A stretch of DNA of 26,575 bases from Chara braunii (GCA_003427395.1 BFEA01000112.1:282476-309050), one strand, 5' to 3'; counted from the stretch's first letter, positions 8,297 to 18,309 are shown. Notes: generated by a model not told the origin, from the sequence alone. Translations and numbers: made by a program.

Positions 8297-8996
8297 GATC
8301 CTACACCTGATCAGGCGCTCATTAGTGGAAGGTAGGAGGATGCACGACGCTTTTGCAGATTAGCGTCATATTTTAACTGTGGAAAGGAGAAGGGTGACTT
8401 CAGTCATGTGCAGTCTAGGTAGGTATTAAAGGACCAGTCAGCCAAGTTGCGAATCGCGATTGACCCTCTCCTAAAATTTCGGAAGCAGGGGACAGGGCGT
8501 TAGAAGGACCAGTAGGGAAAAACAAATAAAAAATTGTCCCATGCCGTGGGGTGGCAGTAGGCCCAGCCTTGAACCAAAAAAAAAAACACTCCCTGTCCCG
8601 AGTCCCCTAACTTTTCAGAGAGGCTCATCCGAATTCTCCAGATGTACTACTGGTGGTTTAAAAAATTACGAGTATACATCATCCCTTAGAAACCGAGCAA
8701 TCCTACCCAACCCTTTTTTTTTTTTACCACTGGGTTGGAATCTTCGATTCCAGATGGCCATTCAACCAGCCCAGGAAAGTTTAGCAGGCTCTTGCAGGGG
8801 GGGGATTCAGGGACAAGGTGTTGCTTTCCACATCAGGGGCAGAGCAACCTGAGACATTCGCCAAGGTGCCGGACTGACGGAAGAGAGACTAGGAAGGGAA
8901 GCTCAAAGAATTACGAGTGAGAAAGAAGAAGGCAAAAAGGAGTTGTAGAGTCAGTAGAGGCAAAGAGAGGGAAGAAGACGAAGAATTGTAGGACAC

Positions 8997-9116
8997 TACC
9001 ATCTTCACCAGAATACACTGTTCGCCGTGTATGGTCATTATTGCTGTCTCTAGACTCACAAAGTTGGCCCAAATACAGCGATAGTGACCGTATGATGTAC
9101 TCGGGTGGAGACGGTA
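8997..9116. mobile_element. Palindromic hairpin element, copy 2
   Basis: Arms read TACCATCTTCACC...GAATACA...TGGTCATTATTG on the left and the diverged complement on the right, around a loop containing GACTCACAAAGTTGG. It sits at the same place in repeat Q as copy 3 does in the inverted Q, so these two were duplicated together. The arms have several mismatches. Confidence 0.65.
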
Positions 9117-9257
9117 ATGTAGAGTACTGATGCTGGTCAGCCAGGCAATTATAGAGTTGGCAGGACGGAAGGGGCTTGTCGAAACTCAGAGTACTCTCTG
9201 CAAGAGAATGATAAGTCAAGGTTCGGGTGACCGGTCATACTATACTACTGCAGTGGA

Positions 9258-9525
9258 GACTCTACGGCAAGGTTAGGCGATAACTCGCAACACCCTGAGA
9301 CTGGTTGTAGATGGAGTCAACTGCCTGGAGGGTGATGGTTCCACTAACCACCGTAGTGATGGCCAGGCTTCTCGGCGCTGTGCTTGGCGTCAGCACGCAG
9401 GAGTAAACACTGGAGAGCTTGAAAAACCAACCGACCCGCGTTTTTCTTTTTAACAGGGACCCCCAGTTTCAGGCCCTGGGTAACAGGTCCAAAACAGAAA
9501 TTAAGGTCTTGGACCTTTTGGGCTC
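9258..9525. other. Unassigned stretch
   Basis: No recognised feature. It lies between the end of repeat Q and a T-rich SINE-like tail. Confidence 0.4.
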
Positions 9526-9631
9526 CTTTTTCTTTTTTTTTTGGAAAGGCTTGGTTTCATTATATGAGCAAAAGGAGGCCGGGAATCCCCCCACAACTCA
9601 ACCCGGAGTACTGGGGCCAATACCCAGCTTT
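9526..9631 (-). mobile_element. SINE-like retroposon S1
   Basis: On the minus strand it contains GATTCCCGGCCTCC, then TTTTGCTCATATAATGAAACCAAGCC, then TTTCC and a run of A. The same order (CCCGGC, an AT-rich spacer, CAAGCC or GAAGC, TTTC, poly A) occurs at 22229-22366 and 22500-22598. The CGATTCCCGGC-like core resembles a tRNA T-arm (polymerase III B box). Boundaries are approximate and no target duplication was found. Confidence 0.4.
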
Positions 9632-10638
9632 ATAATGACCCGCCATAACACAGACTGAGAACACTGCTGATTTTTGAAGTTCTGCCGATGGAATGGATGC
9701 CTTGCTGAGATTCCCGCATTCTGCTGTGTTTTCTAAGTCCGTATGTGTGCGTGCCTGTGGACTTGCGTGCCTGTCTGAGTGCTTGTCGGCATGAGTGTGT
9801 GTGTGACCCACAAGGGTACTTGCTTGTTTGGCAGTCCTGTAGGGCCGGTACTTACCTGTGGCCGTGGCATTGAGGGTTGCAGCAGGGAAAACAGTTCAAA
9901 ACACTCAAGTAGCAGAGCCAGGGGCCCGTGGTGCTTAGAGCAGCGGAAAAACACTCAAGTAGCAGGTAGGCCGGTACCGCACCCAGTAGCAGTAGATGTG
10001 CCAGGTACTCAAGGCCGAGCAGAAGAAGACAAAGTTGGCATTTTTAGAGGCCCAGTAGCGGTAGGCTAGGTCTAGGCCGGTACCAGTCCATCCAGTCTGA
10101 GTCTAGAGCCTGTGCGGGCAATATCAGAGTCTGCAATGATGTTTCCCTCCGAAAGGGAGGAGGTACCGGTTGCTTGGGAGGCCGAGCGGCCTGGAAGTCA
10201 CCGCCCAGGAGGCAAGAAGGCCGCTATATGAAGAGGCCGAGGCAAGAGCTCGGCTTCATTCTTCAGTGTGCGAGTTGGGCGTCACACTGTTGGAGCGCCG
10301 GTTGGAAGAGCGCTGGCTGCTACAGCGCTGCTGGGAGGAAGAAGCCGGGAGCTTCCACCTCGGCTATGGTGGAGCTCGGCCGGTAGGAGGAGGAGGGAGA
10401 AGGGGACCAAGGGGGAGAGTGGCAAGGTACCTACCTGGCTATGGTGGGCACCATCTTCATCACCTTGTCAGACGCTGCATCTGGAAGGCCCCCGTTGAGG
10501 TAGTGCCGCACCAAGGAAGCTCGGGGTAGAGTCAGGCATGGCGGTTCAGTGAGCAGCGGCATAGCTGCTTGAAGCGGCAGCGACATAGCTGCTTTGGGTT
10601 GTCCTTTGGACAGGAGGCTGAAGCCTTAGTAGTCCGCC
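9632..10638 (+). repeat. Repeat S, copy B (left part)
   Basis: This aligns with the reverse complement of 615-1550. LTR B splits the repeat after AGTCCGCC at 10638, and the few remaining bases continue at 11792 (CCGCCATAGCCT). It contains a direct repeat, ACACTCAAGTAGCAG (near 9900 and 9950), and on its minus strand a CCACAGGTAAGTACC motif like the one in LTR B. No conserved reading frame; function unknown. Confidence 0.7.
10634..10638 (+). repeat. 5-bp target duplication of LTR B, left
   Basis: CCGCC precedes the LTR start TGTTGCATACTG, and CCGCC follows the LTR end at 11792-11796. Repeat S copy A has a single CCGCC at the matching place. Confidence 0.9.
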
Positions 10639-10878
10639 TGTTGCATACTGTAATGTGCAGACCAGAACAAGAACCGACCTCTCAATACAAAGTACAAGTT
10701 AACACAGCGGAAGACTTAGATACTAATGATCCGAACAATCAATATTGCAATGCAGCCCTGAACACACATCATCATCATCGTTATCTGGTGTGAAGGGGGT
10801 CTGGCGCTTCACACAAGAAGACTGCGCCAGCCCCAACCATACACAGACGAAGAAGGAGGGGTTAGACGAAGAGGAGGG

Positions 10879-10918
10879 NNNNNNNNNNNNNNNNNNNNNN
10901 NNNNNNNNNNNNNNNNNN
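10879..10918. other. Assembly gap (40 N)
   Basis: The gap lies inside LTR B. The matching interval of LTR C, about 18550-18704, is about 155 bp and includes a CT run, so the gap is probably undersized. Confidence 0.9.
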
Positions 10919-10970
10919 AGTCAGGTGGCGAGAGGGTGAGAAGAGATGGTGGACTTAGAAGAGGAAGAAG

Positions 10971-10977
<7 letters not shown>

Positions 10978-11013
<36 letters not shown>
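10978..11013. repeat. (CT)n microsatellite
   Basis: A CT run directly precedes TGTGTCCAGTACTAAC in LTR B. LTR C has a shorter run at the same place. Confidence 0.95.
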
Positions 11014-11017
<4 letters not shown>

Positions 11018-11021
11018 CCAG

Positions 11022-11160
11022 TACTAACCTGTGAAGTTGGCGCCTTGATGCAGGTACCTCGAAGATGGAGCTGGAGCGATGGCGCCACAGGTAAGTACCA
11101 TTGGCGCCTTGATGCAGGTACCTCGAAGATGGAGCTGGAGCGATGGCGCCACAGGTAAGT
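11022..11160 (+). promoter_or_regulatory. Exon-like splice cassette in LTR B, exon part duplicated
   Basis: Seen on the plus strand: CT-rich tract, TACTAAC (11022-11028), GCAG acceptor ending 11053, a 37-nt segment, and a CAG|GTAAGT donor at 11091. The acceptor-to-donor part is repeated 64 bp later (acceptor ending 11117, donor at 11155). TACTAAC is the consensus branch point and CAG|GTAAGT the consensus donor. The strand is opposite to gypsy pol. Use as splice sites is inferred. Confidence 0.45.
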
Positions 11161-11791
11161 ACCACTGGCCTCCGCCAGTATCTCTCCGCACTCTACGATC
11201 TACCTCCTACCAGCGCCCAGCGCTGAAGACTACTGCTATGGCTATGGGCGCCCAGCGCCGAAGACTACAGCTAGCGCTAATACTACTGCCTAGCGCTGAA
11301 GACTACTGCAGCGCTCCTCCTGAGTGCTGCGGCCGAATCCTGAAGACTACCCGTGCCTACTGACAACTACCTACCCATGAAGTGCCTGGGAAGTCCTATG
11401 TACTACCACAGGTGCCTCCTGACTGCAGGCGAGCAGTCCAGGAGGCTGCTCTTGCCAATGCCGATCGGAGGCAGGGGCTGCCGCTGCAGCTCCTGCTCAA
11501 GGTCGTGGGAACAGGCTATTTCTGGCCTGTTCCTGAAACCCTGTTTCCGTGCCTGAGTCTTAGGGGCGGTTGAAACAATGAGGGCCTGAAAATGGCCCTC
11601 CGTTTCAGGCTGGAAAAACTCTGGGTCTGAAAGACCAAGAAATAGGCTGAAACGGAGTAGGGCCTGCAGGCCCTCGTTTTTCAGCTTTCAGGCTGAAACG
11701 ACCGGGGCCTGTAAGCCCTAAGTTTTAGGCTTTTAGGCTGAATGTCCGGGACGGGCCCTGCAGGGCCCGTGTGGCTACGCAGTATGCCACA

Positions 11792-11830
11792 CCGCCATAG
11801 CCTCGGCCTACGATGACGAGGAAGGAGAAG
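11792..11830 (+). repeat. Repeat S, copy B (remainder after LTR B)
   Basis: CCGCCATAGCCT followed by a diverging CGGCCTACG continues the repeat S sequence that copy A shows without interruption near 640-615. Confidence 0.6.
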
Positions 11831-12603
11831 GGTGGCCATGGCTATGGTGGACCTCATGTTGTGCCTGCAGGGCAGTAGAAGTGGGATTTGGACATTGATT
11901 CTGGTTCAGCCATTCAACATTATTATTGTTATTTCTTGTTTGAATAAGAGGGGAGGAGATAAGGAGGAGGAGATTGGTTCGCGAAGAAGAAGAGCCTTGC
12001 CATTGGTCTATGTTGGAGTACATCGCCTTCTTCTTCTTTCTTACTTCTTCTTCTTCTTCTTCCTCTCTCTCTCCTCTCAAGTTCATTCATTTCTTTTTGC
12101 AATTGGATGGCATTGTACTTTCTGGTGAATGTATACTTCGAAATCGGCCAGGATCGTAACAGCTTAGGCTTTTACTGGAAAACGGGTCCAGTGTCCCATG
12201 CTTTGGGATTTCCCCAAGCTAATCCAAAAACCATAATTTTTAAAAATTGACCCCTCATTAGTACAACTGACAAAGAGGGGAGGGAAAGATTAAAATGCAG
12301 AAGACTAGAGGCTACTTACCCCTCCTGAAATCTAATTTATATCTTGCCTTCTAAAACCCTAACCCCCATCTTTCCTGTACCTGCTACGTGATCTCTGCTT
12401 CTCCTACGGGGACCCTCCTGCTGTGCCAAATCTTTATTTTAAAAACCCTAGAACCTCTCTGAGGTCTGGTCTATGCCCGCTCCTCTCAGCTGGAAGGCTG
12501 TCGGGTTGGCGTATTTGGCAAGAGCGGGGTTACCCATTCGGGGGCTGTAGAAATATTCCTTTGTTGCCCCTCACGTCTTGAGTTCCGTGCTTCCGTGGAT
12601 GTT
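11831..12603. other. Unassigned stretch with purine/pyrimidine-rich patches
   Basis: No gene recognised. There is a GGAGGAGAT-rich patch near 11950 and a CTTCTTCTT patch near 12030-12070, giving low-complexity frames on both strands. 12130-12600 shows no similarity to other parts of the window and has no visible LINE 3' UTR, although LINE e ends at its right edge. Confidence 0.4.
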
Positions 12604-13505
12604 TCAAGCGCTGGCGAGGGTCTGTTCTGCGTCTGAGTGTGTTTGAGAGGCAGTCGATATGCAGTCGCAGTGGTGTTGTTGGCTCGTCAAGGTGCCGCAG
12701 GCAAGTCTGAGAGTATTACCCATTATGGTCCCCAGCTTACCATTGCCCAGCACGTCTCTTTTGAAGTACGTGTTGTCAATGATGTCTTGTTGTTTGGTGG
12801 AGTCTTCGCGGATATGTTTCCTGGTGCGGCGCCAGTCTGAATGATACTCGATGAGGAGGGTTTGTATGAGGCCTTCCCATGCTTCTGCCAGTGACAGGGA
12901 CTGTTTAGCAATTGTTTGCTTGCGGCACTTCTTCCAAATTGCCCATAGTGTGAGGGGGCGAAGTCTCCGGTATAGTGTGCGTTGCCACCTCTCCTGCATT
13001 CGCGGTTCCTTGAGTCCCTGTGAGTGTGAGCACCGGGTCGTCTGGGAGGGGGACAGATGTGGCTGCTTCCCATAGGTTGGCTGATCTGGCCCTTAGTTGG
13101 GCCGCCGACTCACAGGTTAGTAAGCAGTGTGGGAGGTCTTCTGGAGTACCCTCTTCGCAGAGTGCACAAATTTCGTCGAAATCGATCCGGGCTGCTGGAG
13201 ATCGTCATCTGCTGATCCATTGGTTGACTGGTAGTGCGTAGTAGTAGATCAGCCACTGCATGCTCCTCACCCTCGTGTTCCTGATGGGACAGCGGTACTT
13301 GCCAGGATATTGTGGTATGGCTTCCAATTCTCCCGGCGAGGTGCTTGTCCCAGCGTTGTGTGAGTATCTGCTGTGTGTTGAACTGGTCGTCTTGTCAGTT
13401 TGTAGCCCAGCCTGGTGGAGTAGTCCAGGATATTGGTATGACGAGCCACCATTGAGGCAGTGGAAGATGTTTTCCAGGCCCATCCTGCCAGGGCGAATTC
13501 CAGGT
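12604..13505 (-). pseudogene. LINE ORF2 C-terminal remnant (LINE e)
   Basis: Reading leftward: an initial frame with RLGYKLTRRP (compare KFGYELGLR in LINE a); VRSMQWLIYYYALPVNQWISR at about 13265-13205; then, in a shifted frame, a zinc-binding signature with CALC and DLPHCLLTC (C-x2-C, H-x4-C) near 13170-13120; and finally LTLWAIWKKCRKQTIAK in the frame ending at 12604. The order matches LINE a and the spacing is alike. At its right edge the reading frame passes straight from gypsy integrase into LINE sequence near 13505. Position, strand and the missing part make it a good candidate for the downstream half of the LINE at 18030-19905. Several frameshifts; not functional. Confidence 0.75.
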
Positions 13506-16500
13506 GGAGTACTTGCAAGGAAGAAAACGCGAATACTTACTCAATCGGTCCACCACCGTGAGGATGCCGTCGTGCCCGAGCCGGTCGCGGGGAAACGGAC
13601 CGGTGACGTCCATGGCAATGGAGAGACCAGGTTCCTGTGGGATAGGCATCGGGCGTAACTCGCCGTAGGGATTGCGGCTGCGGGGCTTGCTGCGTCGGCA
13701 AACTTCGCAAGAGTCGTAATACTGAGTGACATTGGTAATGAGATCGGGCCATCGGAATCGCTGTCGAAGCCGTGCAATAGTGCGGTTGACTCCGAAATGG
13801 TCGGCGAGTCGCGAATCATGATACTCGCCGAGGAGGCGAGTCCGAAGACGACGGTCACGTGGGACACACAGTAAATCCTTGCCTCTCGAGTGGAGGAGCA
13901 AGTACCCGTCGACAATGCGGTAATGGCTGGCCGGCGGGTAATCCGAAGATAGCTGTGCATATAGCGTGGCGAAGTCCGGATCAGACTGGTATGCCCGGAT
14001 GAAGTGTCGCTGAAGCTCCTCGTCGAATGCGAAGGCATGATGTGTCATAGCGCAAAGATCAGGTCTTCGTGAGAGTGCATCCGCTACGCGATTTGAGAGG
14101 CCGAGAAAATGTTTCGGTGTGAAGTCAAACTGGTCGATGAAGTACATCCATCGCCCGATCGTGCTGCTCTCCGTATCCTGCGTCTTGTAGTAGGTCAATG
14201 GATTGTTGTCTGTGACCCATGTGAACCTACGACGCCCAAGGAGGAAGTGCCGCCATCGCTTGAGAGCCATGACGAACGCGAGTAGCTCCTTCTTCCTTGC
14301 ATCATCAAGTGAGTTGATGGGAGGCACTTTGTGGCTGAAATACTCCACAGGGTGCCAGTCGTCGCCGTCGTGCTGTTCCAAGACTACCCCAATACCGTAG
14401 CCGGAAGCGTCCGTAGTCACTCTCGTAGGCAGGGTGGGGTCGTAGATGCTAAGGACGGGTGCCATGAGCATAGCCGTCTTAAGTGCTTGGAATGACCGGC
14501 GTGCGTCGTCATCGAATACGAATGGCACCTTTGGCGACTATAACCTCGTCATAGGTGCAACAATCCTTGAGTATCCGGTGATGAATCGCTGATAGTAGCC
14601 CGCCAATCCCATGAATGAACGAACGTCCGTGGTGTTGGTGGGCTCGGGCCATACTTGTAGGGCCTCGATCTTGTCCGCAAGCGGACGGATGCCTTGCGGC
14701 GTCACATAATGTCCCAAGTACTCCAGCTCCTGTCGTGCGAATTCGCACTTGTCGCGGTTGGCCTTGTACTTGGCTTGTCGTAGCCGCTCCAAAACGGTGC
14801 GCAGGTGTTCCACATGCTCCTCCAAACTCCGTCTGTACACCAGGATGTCGTCGAGGTAGAAGTACGTATCGATCCAGCATGTGTCGGAACTCCGTTGTCA
14901 TAGCCGCTTGGAAAGTGGCCGGGGCATTCGTAAGGCCAAATGGCATAACCAGCCATTCGAAATGCCCATATCGCGTCTTAAACGCGGTCTTGTAACGGTC
15001 CTCCTTGCGAATCTCGAGTTGGTGATATCCCGACTTGAGATCGAGCTTGGAGAAGAACTTGGCGCCGCCTAGTCGCTCGAGGAGATCATCGATGCGTGTG
15101 AGAGGGCCGACGTTTCTGATCGTCTGCGCGTTGAGCTTGCGATAATCGATGCACAACCGCAAATCCTTGTTCTTCTTCCGGACGAAGAGAACAGGAGCAC
15201 CGTATGGCGATGAGCTAGGCCGAATCCAGCCTTTCTCCAGAAGGTCGTCGAGTTGTGCCCGAAGCACACTTAACTCTTCCTCGCTCATTCGGTAGATGCA
15301 ACCGCGCGGAGGTACGGCCCCGTCCTCGAGGATAATCTCGTGGCGGATGGGTCGATCCGGTACTACTCCGTGCGGGCCTTCGAACACGTCGCTGTAGGCG
15401 TTGAGAAACTCGGTGATGCGTGGATCCGAAGGTGAGTCCGCCGATGAAGCGCCATGGGGCGGGAGGGCGTGGAGAAAACACACCCCCATCTCCTCGATGT
15501 CGTCTCTAATGATGGAAGCTCGCATGCTTGCGGCGAATACCATGTGGCAGCTGATCGAAGGATGAGGAAGAGGCACTGTGCATGGAACTAGTACTCCGTT
15601 CCGATCACGAATGTGAATGGTGCGGTGGAAGAAGTTCACCGGGTGATCCTCGCTTCGCAGCCATGACATGCCCGAGATCATGTCAAATTTGGTGTCCAGA
15701 ATGTCAAAGGACACCGCCTCACTTGCGTGAGGGGCGAAGTACACTGGGACGTTGTCAATGCACCGGTCGATTGACTTGTGCGTGTGACCGTCCGCCAACG
15801 TGAATTGCGTAGGCTGGGACTTCCTCCGGACGTGTGGGCCAAGGCCGGCGCGCACCATGAAGTCCTGGCTGATGTAGTTGCGAGATGCTCCGCAATCGAT
15901 CAAGGCGTTGCAGGTCGCCTCTCTGGTCTGAATGCGTACATATCGCAATGGTGCGTCGATGTCGTCATGCCGTTGCGTCTTGAACTCGCGGTCGATCTTC
16001 GCAATGTAAGCGTGAAGGTCGACAACCTCTACTCCGGCGTCCATCAACGGAGCTGGTCCTGCAGTGTGCAAGTAATCCCGCAGTTGTGCCATGAGCACAT
16101 TGAAATGCGGTTTTGGCAATCGTCCGGTCGGGGGAACGGGCATCCACTGGAAGTCCGTGAACGTCAGTGGGTCGAGCACCTCAAGTCTTGACCACGATGA
16201 TGAATCCCCGGCGATAGATGGCGGCGAAGCTGCCGAATCGGTTGTCGATGGTGATGAAACCGTGCATGCGGTAGATTGTTGCACGTGGAGCGGTTGGTCC
16301 AGCGGTGGAACCAAGTGGACAGCATAGTCCTCGTAAGTGTAACGAGAACCTGCGACATTCGCATCCTCCCCAGATGTGCAGGAGGCCGCTAGGAAGGCGA
16401 CCGAATCTGGCGGAGTAGAAGGTGGAGTCGCCTCACCTTCCGCGGAACTCAGTTTCCCGAGTTGAGGCGGGGTCGCACATCCTCCTTGCCCTGATCCTGG

Positions 16501-16785
16501 CACAGGGAGGTCTTGGATGTTTGTTGTCGATGCATAGATTCTGTATTGTTCATCCTCGATCACTCGTACTCTTTTGAGTAGCTGGGGCTTGGCTGAGACC
16601 CTGGCTCGGACGACTTGGGAGACTGTGCTGACTGTGTGGCCTGGTTGTTCAATGTCGTGCATGGTCGACAGAGCCCACTGATCTGAGGGGCCTTCCCTTC
16701 TGACGTAGGACATCATCTTTTTTGGAGGGTTCTCCCAGGACGAGAGAAGGTTAACGGAGACCCTAATTTTCAGACCACTTGCCAT
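13505..16785 (-). pseudogene. Ty3/gypsy pol polyprotein, broken and truncated
   Basis: Frame 1 starts at ATG 16785. The retropepsin box LIDCGAS is near 15897, and reverse-transcriptase motifs [18 protein letters not shown] and [12 protein letters not shown] lie at about 15160-14910. A frameshift near 14866 moves YLDD (about 14861-14850) into another frame, which runs to an in-frame TAG at 14538-14540. Reading resumes in that frame with RNase H residues D (VTTDAS), E (KKELLAF), D (VTDNN) and D (NRVADALS), and an integrase zinc finger (H-x6-H, CEVC) near 13820-13700. The catalytic core has only the first aspartate (AMDVTGPFP) before the sequence changes to LINE at about 13505. Normally this polyprotein copies element RNA and integrates the DNA. 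No capsid or CCHC knuckle is visible ahead of protease, and the integrase end, any chromodomain and the 3' LTR are missing. DCGA replaces the usual D(S/T)GA; in this lineage that may be normal. Confidence 0.9.
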
Positions 16786-16832
16786 GCCATTTATATGAAA
16801 ACTAAACCCAGGACCAGGTTGCCCAGTCCCTT
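16786..16832 (-). other. Gypsy leader between LTR D and pol start
   Basis: A short leader lies between the inner LTR end (TGATACATGCCC on the plus strand, starting 16833) and the first likely ATG. I could not recognise a primer-binding site with confidence. The pol frame stays open upstream into the LTR, probably by chance. Confidence 0.4.
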
Positions 16833-17310
16833 TGATACATGCCCAGTTGGGCAATGTATGTACATCCAAGGATCCGCAATGTGATGAAAAGGACTGAATG
16901 GACAATGCAATGTCAGTGCAACATCAACAGGCAATGTACACCCTGATACATACGAAATGGCACAAAAGTAGCGCAGCGGAGATTTGAAGATCAGTCCTGA
17001 CCTGACCGGGACTGACACGACAACCCATCATTCATCACACATGTGAGAGGGAGAGGAGGGACTGCACACGAAGAAGAAAGGTCCATCCTTGCACACGCAC
17101 ATGGGGAGATAGATACCACGGATGAAAGATGGAGGGAGGAGAGAGACGACGATGGCGGCGAGGGAGAAGACCAAGATTTCACTAGCGGAGTCCAAAAGTA
17201 GTCCCTTGCCGATGTCCAATCAATGTCTGCCTCAACAATGTCGAATCAGATCCTGGGCACGATGCCCACGGTAACCTCTGCCTGTAACTGCTCTCTCTCT
17301 CATATCTGAA

Positions 17311-17405
17311 TAAGAATAAGAAGAAGAAGAAGAAGGAGGAAGGAGGAAGGAGGAGGAAGGAGGAAGAAGGAGGAGAGATGGAGGGCGAGAAGGGAGAAGA
17401 AGATG
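17311..17405. repeat. Purine-rich GAA/GGA low-complexity tract
   Basis: AAGAAGAAGAAGAAGGAGG and AGGAAGGAGG repeats lie in LTR D, at the position where B and C have a GAAGAGGAAG patch. Confidence 0.9.
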
Positions 17406-17445
17406 TCGCACTTCTTGCTGCCTCACCTGCAGGTAACGGCCGCCG

Positions 17446-17511
17446 TACTAACTGTCGTGTTTGTCCTGTGCAGGTACCACGTGGAGACCCCAGCTATGGC
17501 GCCGGGTAAAC
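17446..17511 (+). promoter_or_regulatory. Exon-like splice cassette in LTR D
   Basis: A CAG|GTAACG donor-like site at 17433, TACTAAC at 17446-17452, a pyrimidine-rich stretch and GTGCAG ending at 17473 would define a 41-nt intron. A 32-nt segment follows, then GGGTAAAC (GT at 17506-17507). The same order occurs in LTRs B and C although LTR D is otherwise diverged. It lies on the strand opposite to pol. Confidence 0.4.
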
Positions 17512-17548
17512 TCTCCCACTACCTCCTGTGCTGCTCCGTCCAGCCTTG

Positions 17549-17607
17549 CAGCACAGCGCAAAATAGTGCAGCCTCCTGCAGCGCAGAGCAAAATAGCGCA
17601 GCCTCCA
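17549..17607. repeat. 28-bp direct repeat in LTR D
   Basis: Two copies read AGC(A/G)CAG(C/A)GCAAAATAG followed by (T/C)GCAGCCTCC. A short local tandem duplication. Confidence 0.8.
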
Positions 17608-17891
17608 ACCAGCAGCGTGTCACTCAAAAGTGAGCTACTCGAACTGTCCGTTGCCCAGCCTCTGCCCAGCTATATTTAGCGCTGGGCGAGGCTGGACCTA
17701 CCTGGTGCTGGCCTCAAAACAGCCCAGCCGGTCTGGGTCCCTACCGGAAGTCCAGACTGTGCTGCTGATGCAGCAGGGCGCCAAAACGCACCTGGCCCTT
17801 TTGTAGGCCCTGCCTCCGGTACCCAGTCCCAAGGTCGTGCCTTGGGGACTGCAAGTCCAAAAGAACACCTGCACAGACAACGACGGTTCAG

Positions 17892-17923
17892 CAGGTAAGT
17901 AAATAAATAAATAAATAAATAAA
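17892..17923. repeat. (TAAA)n microsatellite
   Basis: GTAAGTAAATAAATAAATAA: seven to eight TAAA units in the outer part of LTR D. Confidence 0.95.
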
Positions 17924-18029
17924 TGCTGCCTGTATTTGCCGTATGTGGCCTGGGGTCCGCCGTGGGCCTCCAGGGCGCACGTCTGATGGGCATGCGGCCT
18001 GGGGGGCCCTCAGCGACCGTCAGGCCCCT

Positions 18030-18304
18030 CAAATGGGGCCCATGTGCAGGTGCAGCATGTAACACCCTTTCTTCCACTCCGATGGTCTTTGGAGCAGTTG
18101 TAGCCACTCCGGGGAAATTGATGTGAGCATGTCGTTGAGGTTTGTTTGCAGGCCGTGGCACCCTTTGAGTGTCGCTCTGAGTTCTGTGAGTGTCTTCCAT
18201 CTGTTGCATTGGTGGTTCCAGAGATGCTTGCTCTGCCACACTCCGTGTTCTTACCAGGTGATCCACTGGGTGTCCCGTGTCATCAGTGTCCATGGTTTCC
18301 CTGT
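18030..18304 (-). pseudogene. LINE ORF2 segment, second part (after LTR C)
   Basis: Reading leftward it encodes WNHQCNRWKTLTELRATLKG and CHGLQTNLNDMLTSISPEWL, aligned with the start of LINE a (LKGCHNLDSNLTTMLQSI). Bringing it next to 19525-19905, with one CTGAT removed, keeps the reading frame across the LTR C insertion; one in-frame stop (TGG TAA) lies shortly after. It ends near 18030, beside the outer edge of LTR D, so the rest may continue beyond the gypsy element as LINE e. This region lies between reverse transcriptase and the zinc-binding domain in LINE ORF2. Confidence 0.75.
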
Positions 18305-18309
18305 CTGAT
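18305..18309 (+). repeat. 5-bp target duplication of LTR C, left
   Basis: CTGAT occurs here and again at 19520-19524, directly outside the TG...CA termini of LTR C. Confidence 0.9.

Larger units (their letters stand above)
7888..9257 (+). repeat. Repeat Q, plus-strand copy
   Basis: The stretch aligns with the reverse complement of 26190-25803 followed by that of 23962-23029. Shared landmarks: CATGTTACTTACTCAC and TTTCCAGCTTTCCAC at the left; GATCGGGACTGATGCAGTTA; CATGTGCAGTCTAGGTAGG; GGGTGGCAGTAGGCCCAG; CAGGGGCAGAGCAACCTGAG; and GGTCATACTATACTACTGC at the right end. It contains a TTC microsatellite (8246-8296) and a hairpin element (8997-9116). Frames are not conserved between copies. Its class is unknown; it could be a non-autonomous element or a segmental duplication. 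Confidence 0.8.
10639..11791 (-). mobile_element. Solo LTR, copy B
   Basis: On the plus strand it starts TGTTGCATACTG and ends CAGTATGCCACA, so the termini are inverted repeats in TG...CA form. CCGCC duplications flank it, and repeat S copy A shows the empty site. It aligns with LTR C throughout: the ACCAGAACAAGAACCGACC block, CAGACGAAGAAG, the GGTGGACTTAGAAGAGGAAG block, the exon-like cassette and the C-terminal GGGCCTG-rich part. The strand is assigned from LTR D, whose gypsy element is transcribed leftward. There is no internal region, so it arose by LTR-LTR recombination. It holds a 64-bp tandem duplication (11039-11166) and an assembly gap. Confidence 0.9.
16833..18000 (-). mobile_element. 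5' LTR of the gypsy element (LTR D)
   Basis: On the plus strand the inner end reads TGATACATGCCCAGTTGGGC, matching LTR A for about 190 nt. Further right it follows the LTR B/C plan in diverged form: a purine-rich tract (17311-17405), an exon-like cassette with TACTAAC (17446-17452), AGC-rich repeats, and GGCCCTG/AGGGC palindromes near the outer end. The outer edge is uncertain, somewhere near 17990-18025, where GGGCATGCGGCC might correspond to the CAGTATGCCACA terminus of B and C. It sits upstream of the leftward pol gene, as a 5' LTR should. With no 3' LTR, no target duplication can be tested. Confidence 0.7.

Noticed and set aside
10170-10529. Frames in repeat S copy B partly shared with the copy A frame at 688-1032
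   Set aside because: Both copies encode a CIWKAP segment in the same frame, but the frames shift relative to each other upstream, as expected for non-coding homologous DNA.
13260-13658. Plus-strand frames across the LINE e and gypsy junction
   Set aside because: They are shadows of the minus-strand LINE and gypsy coding sequence.
16786-16905. Upstream extension of the gypsy frame into LTR D
   Set aside because: The extra 40 codons lie in or beside the LTR; the ATG at 16785 is the more plausible start.
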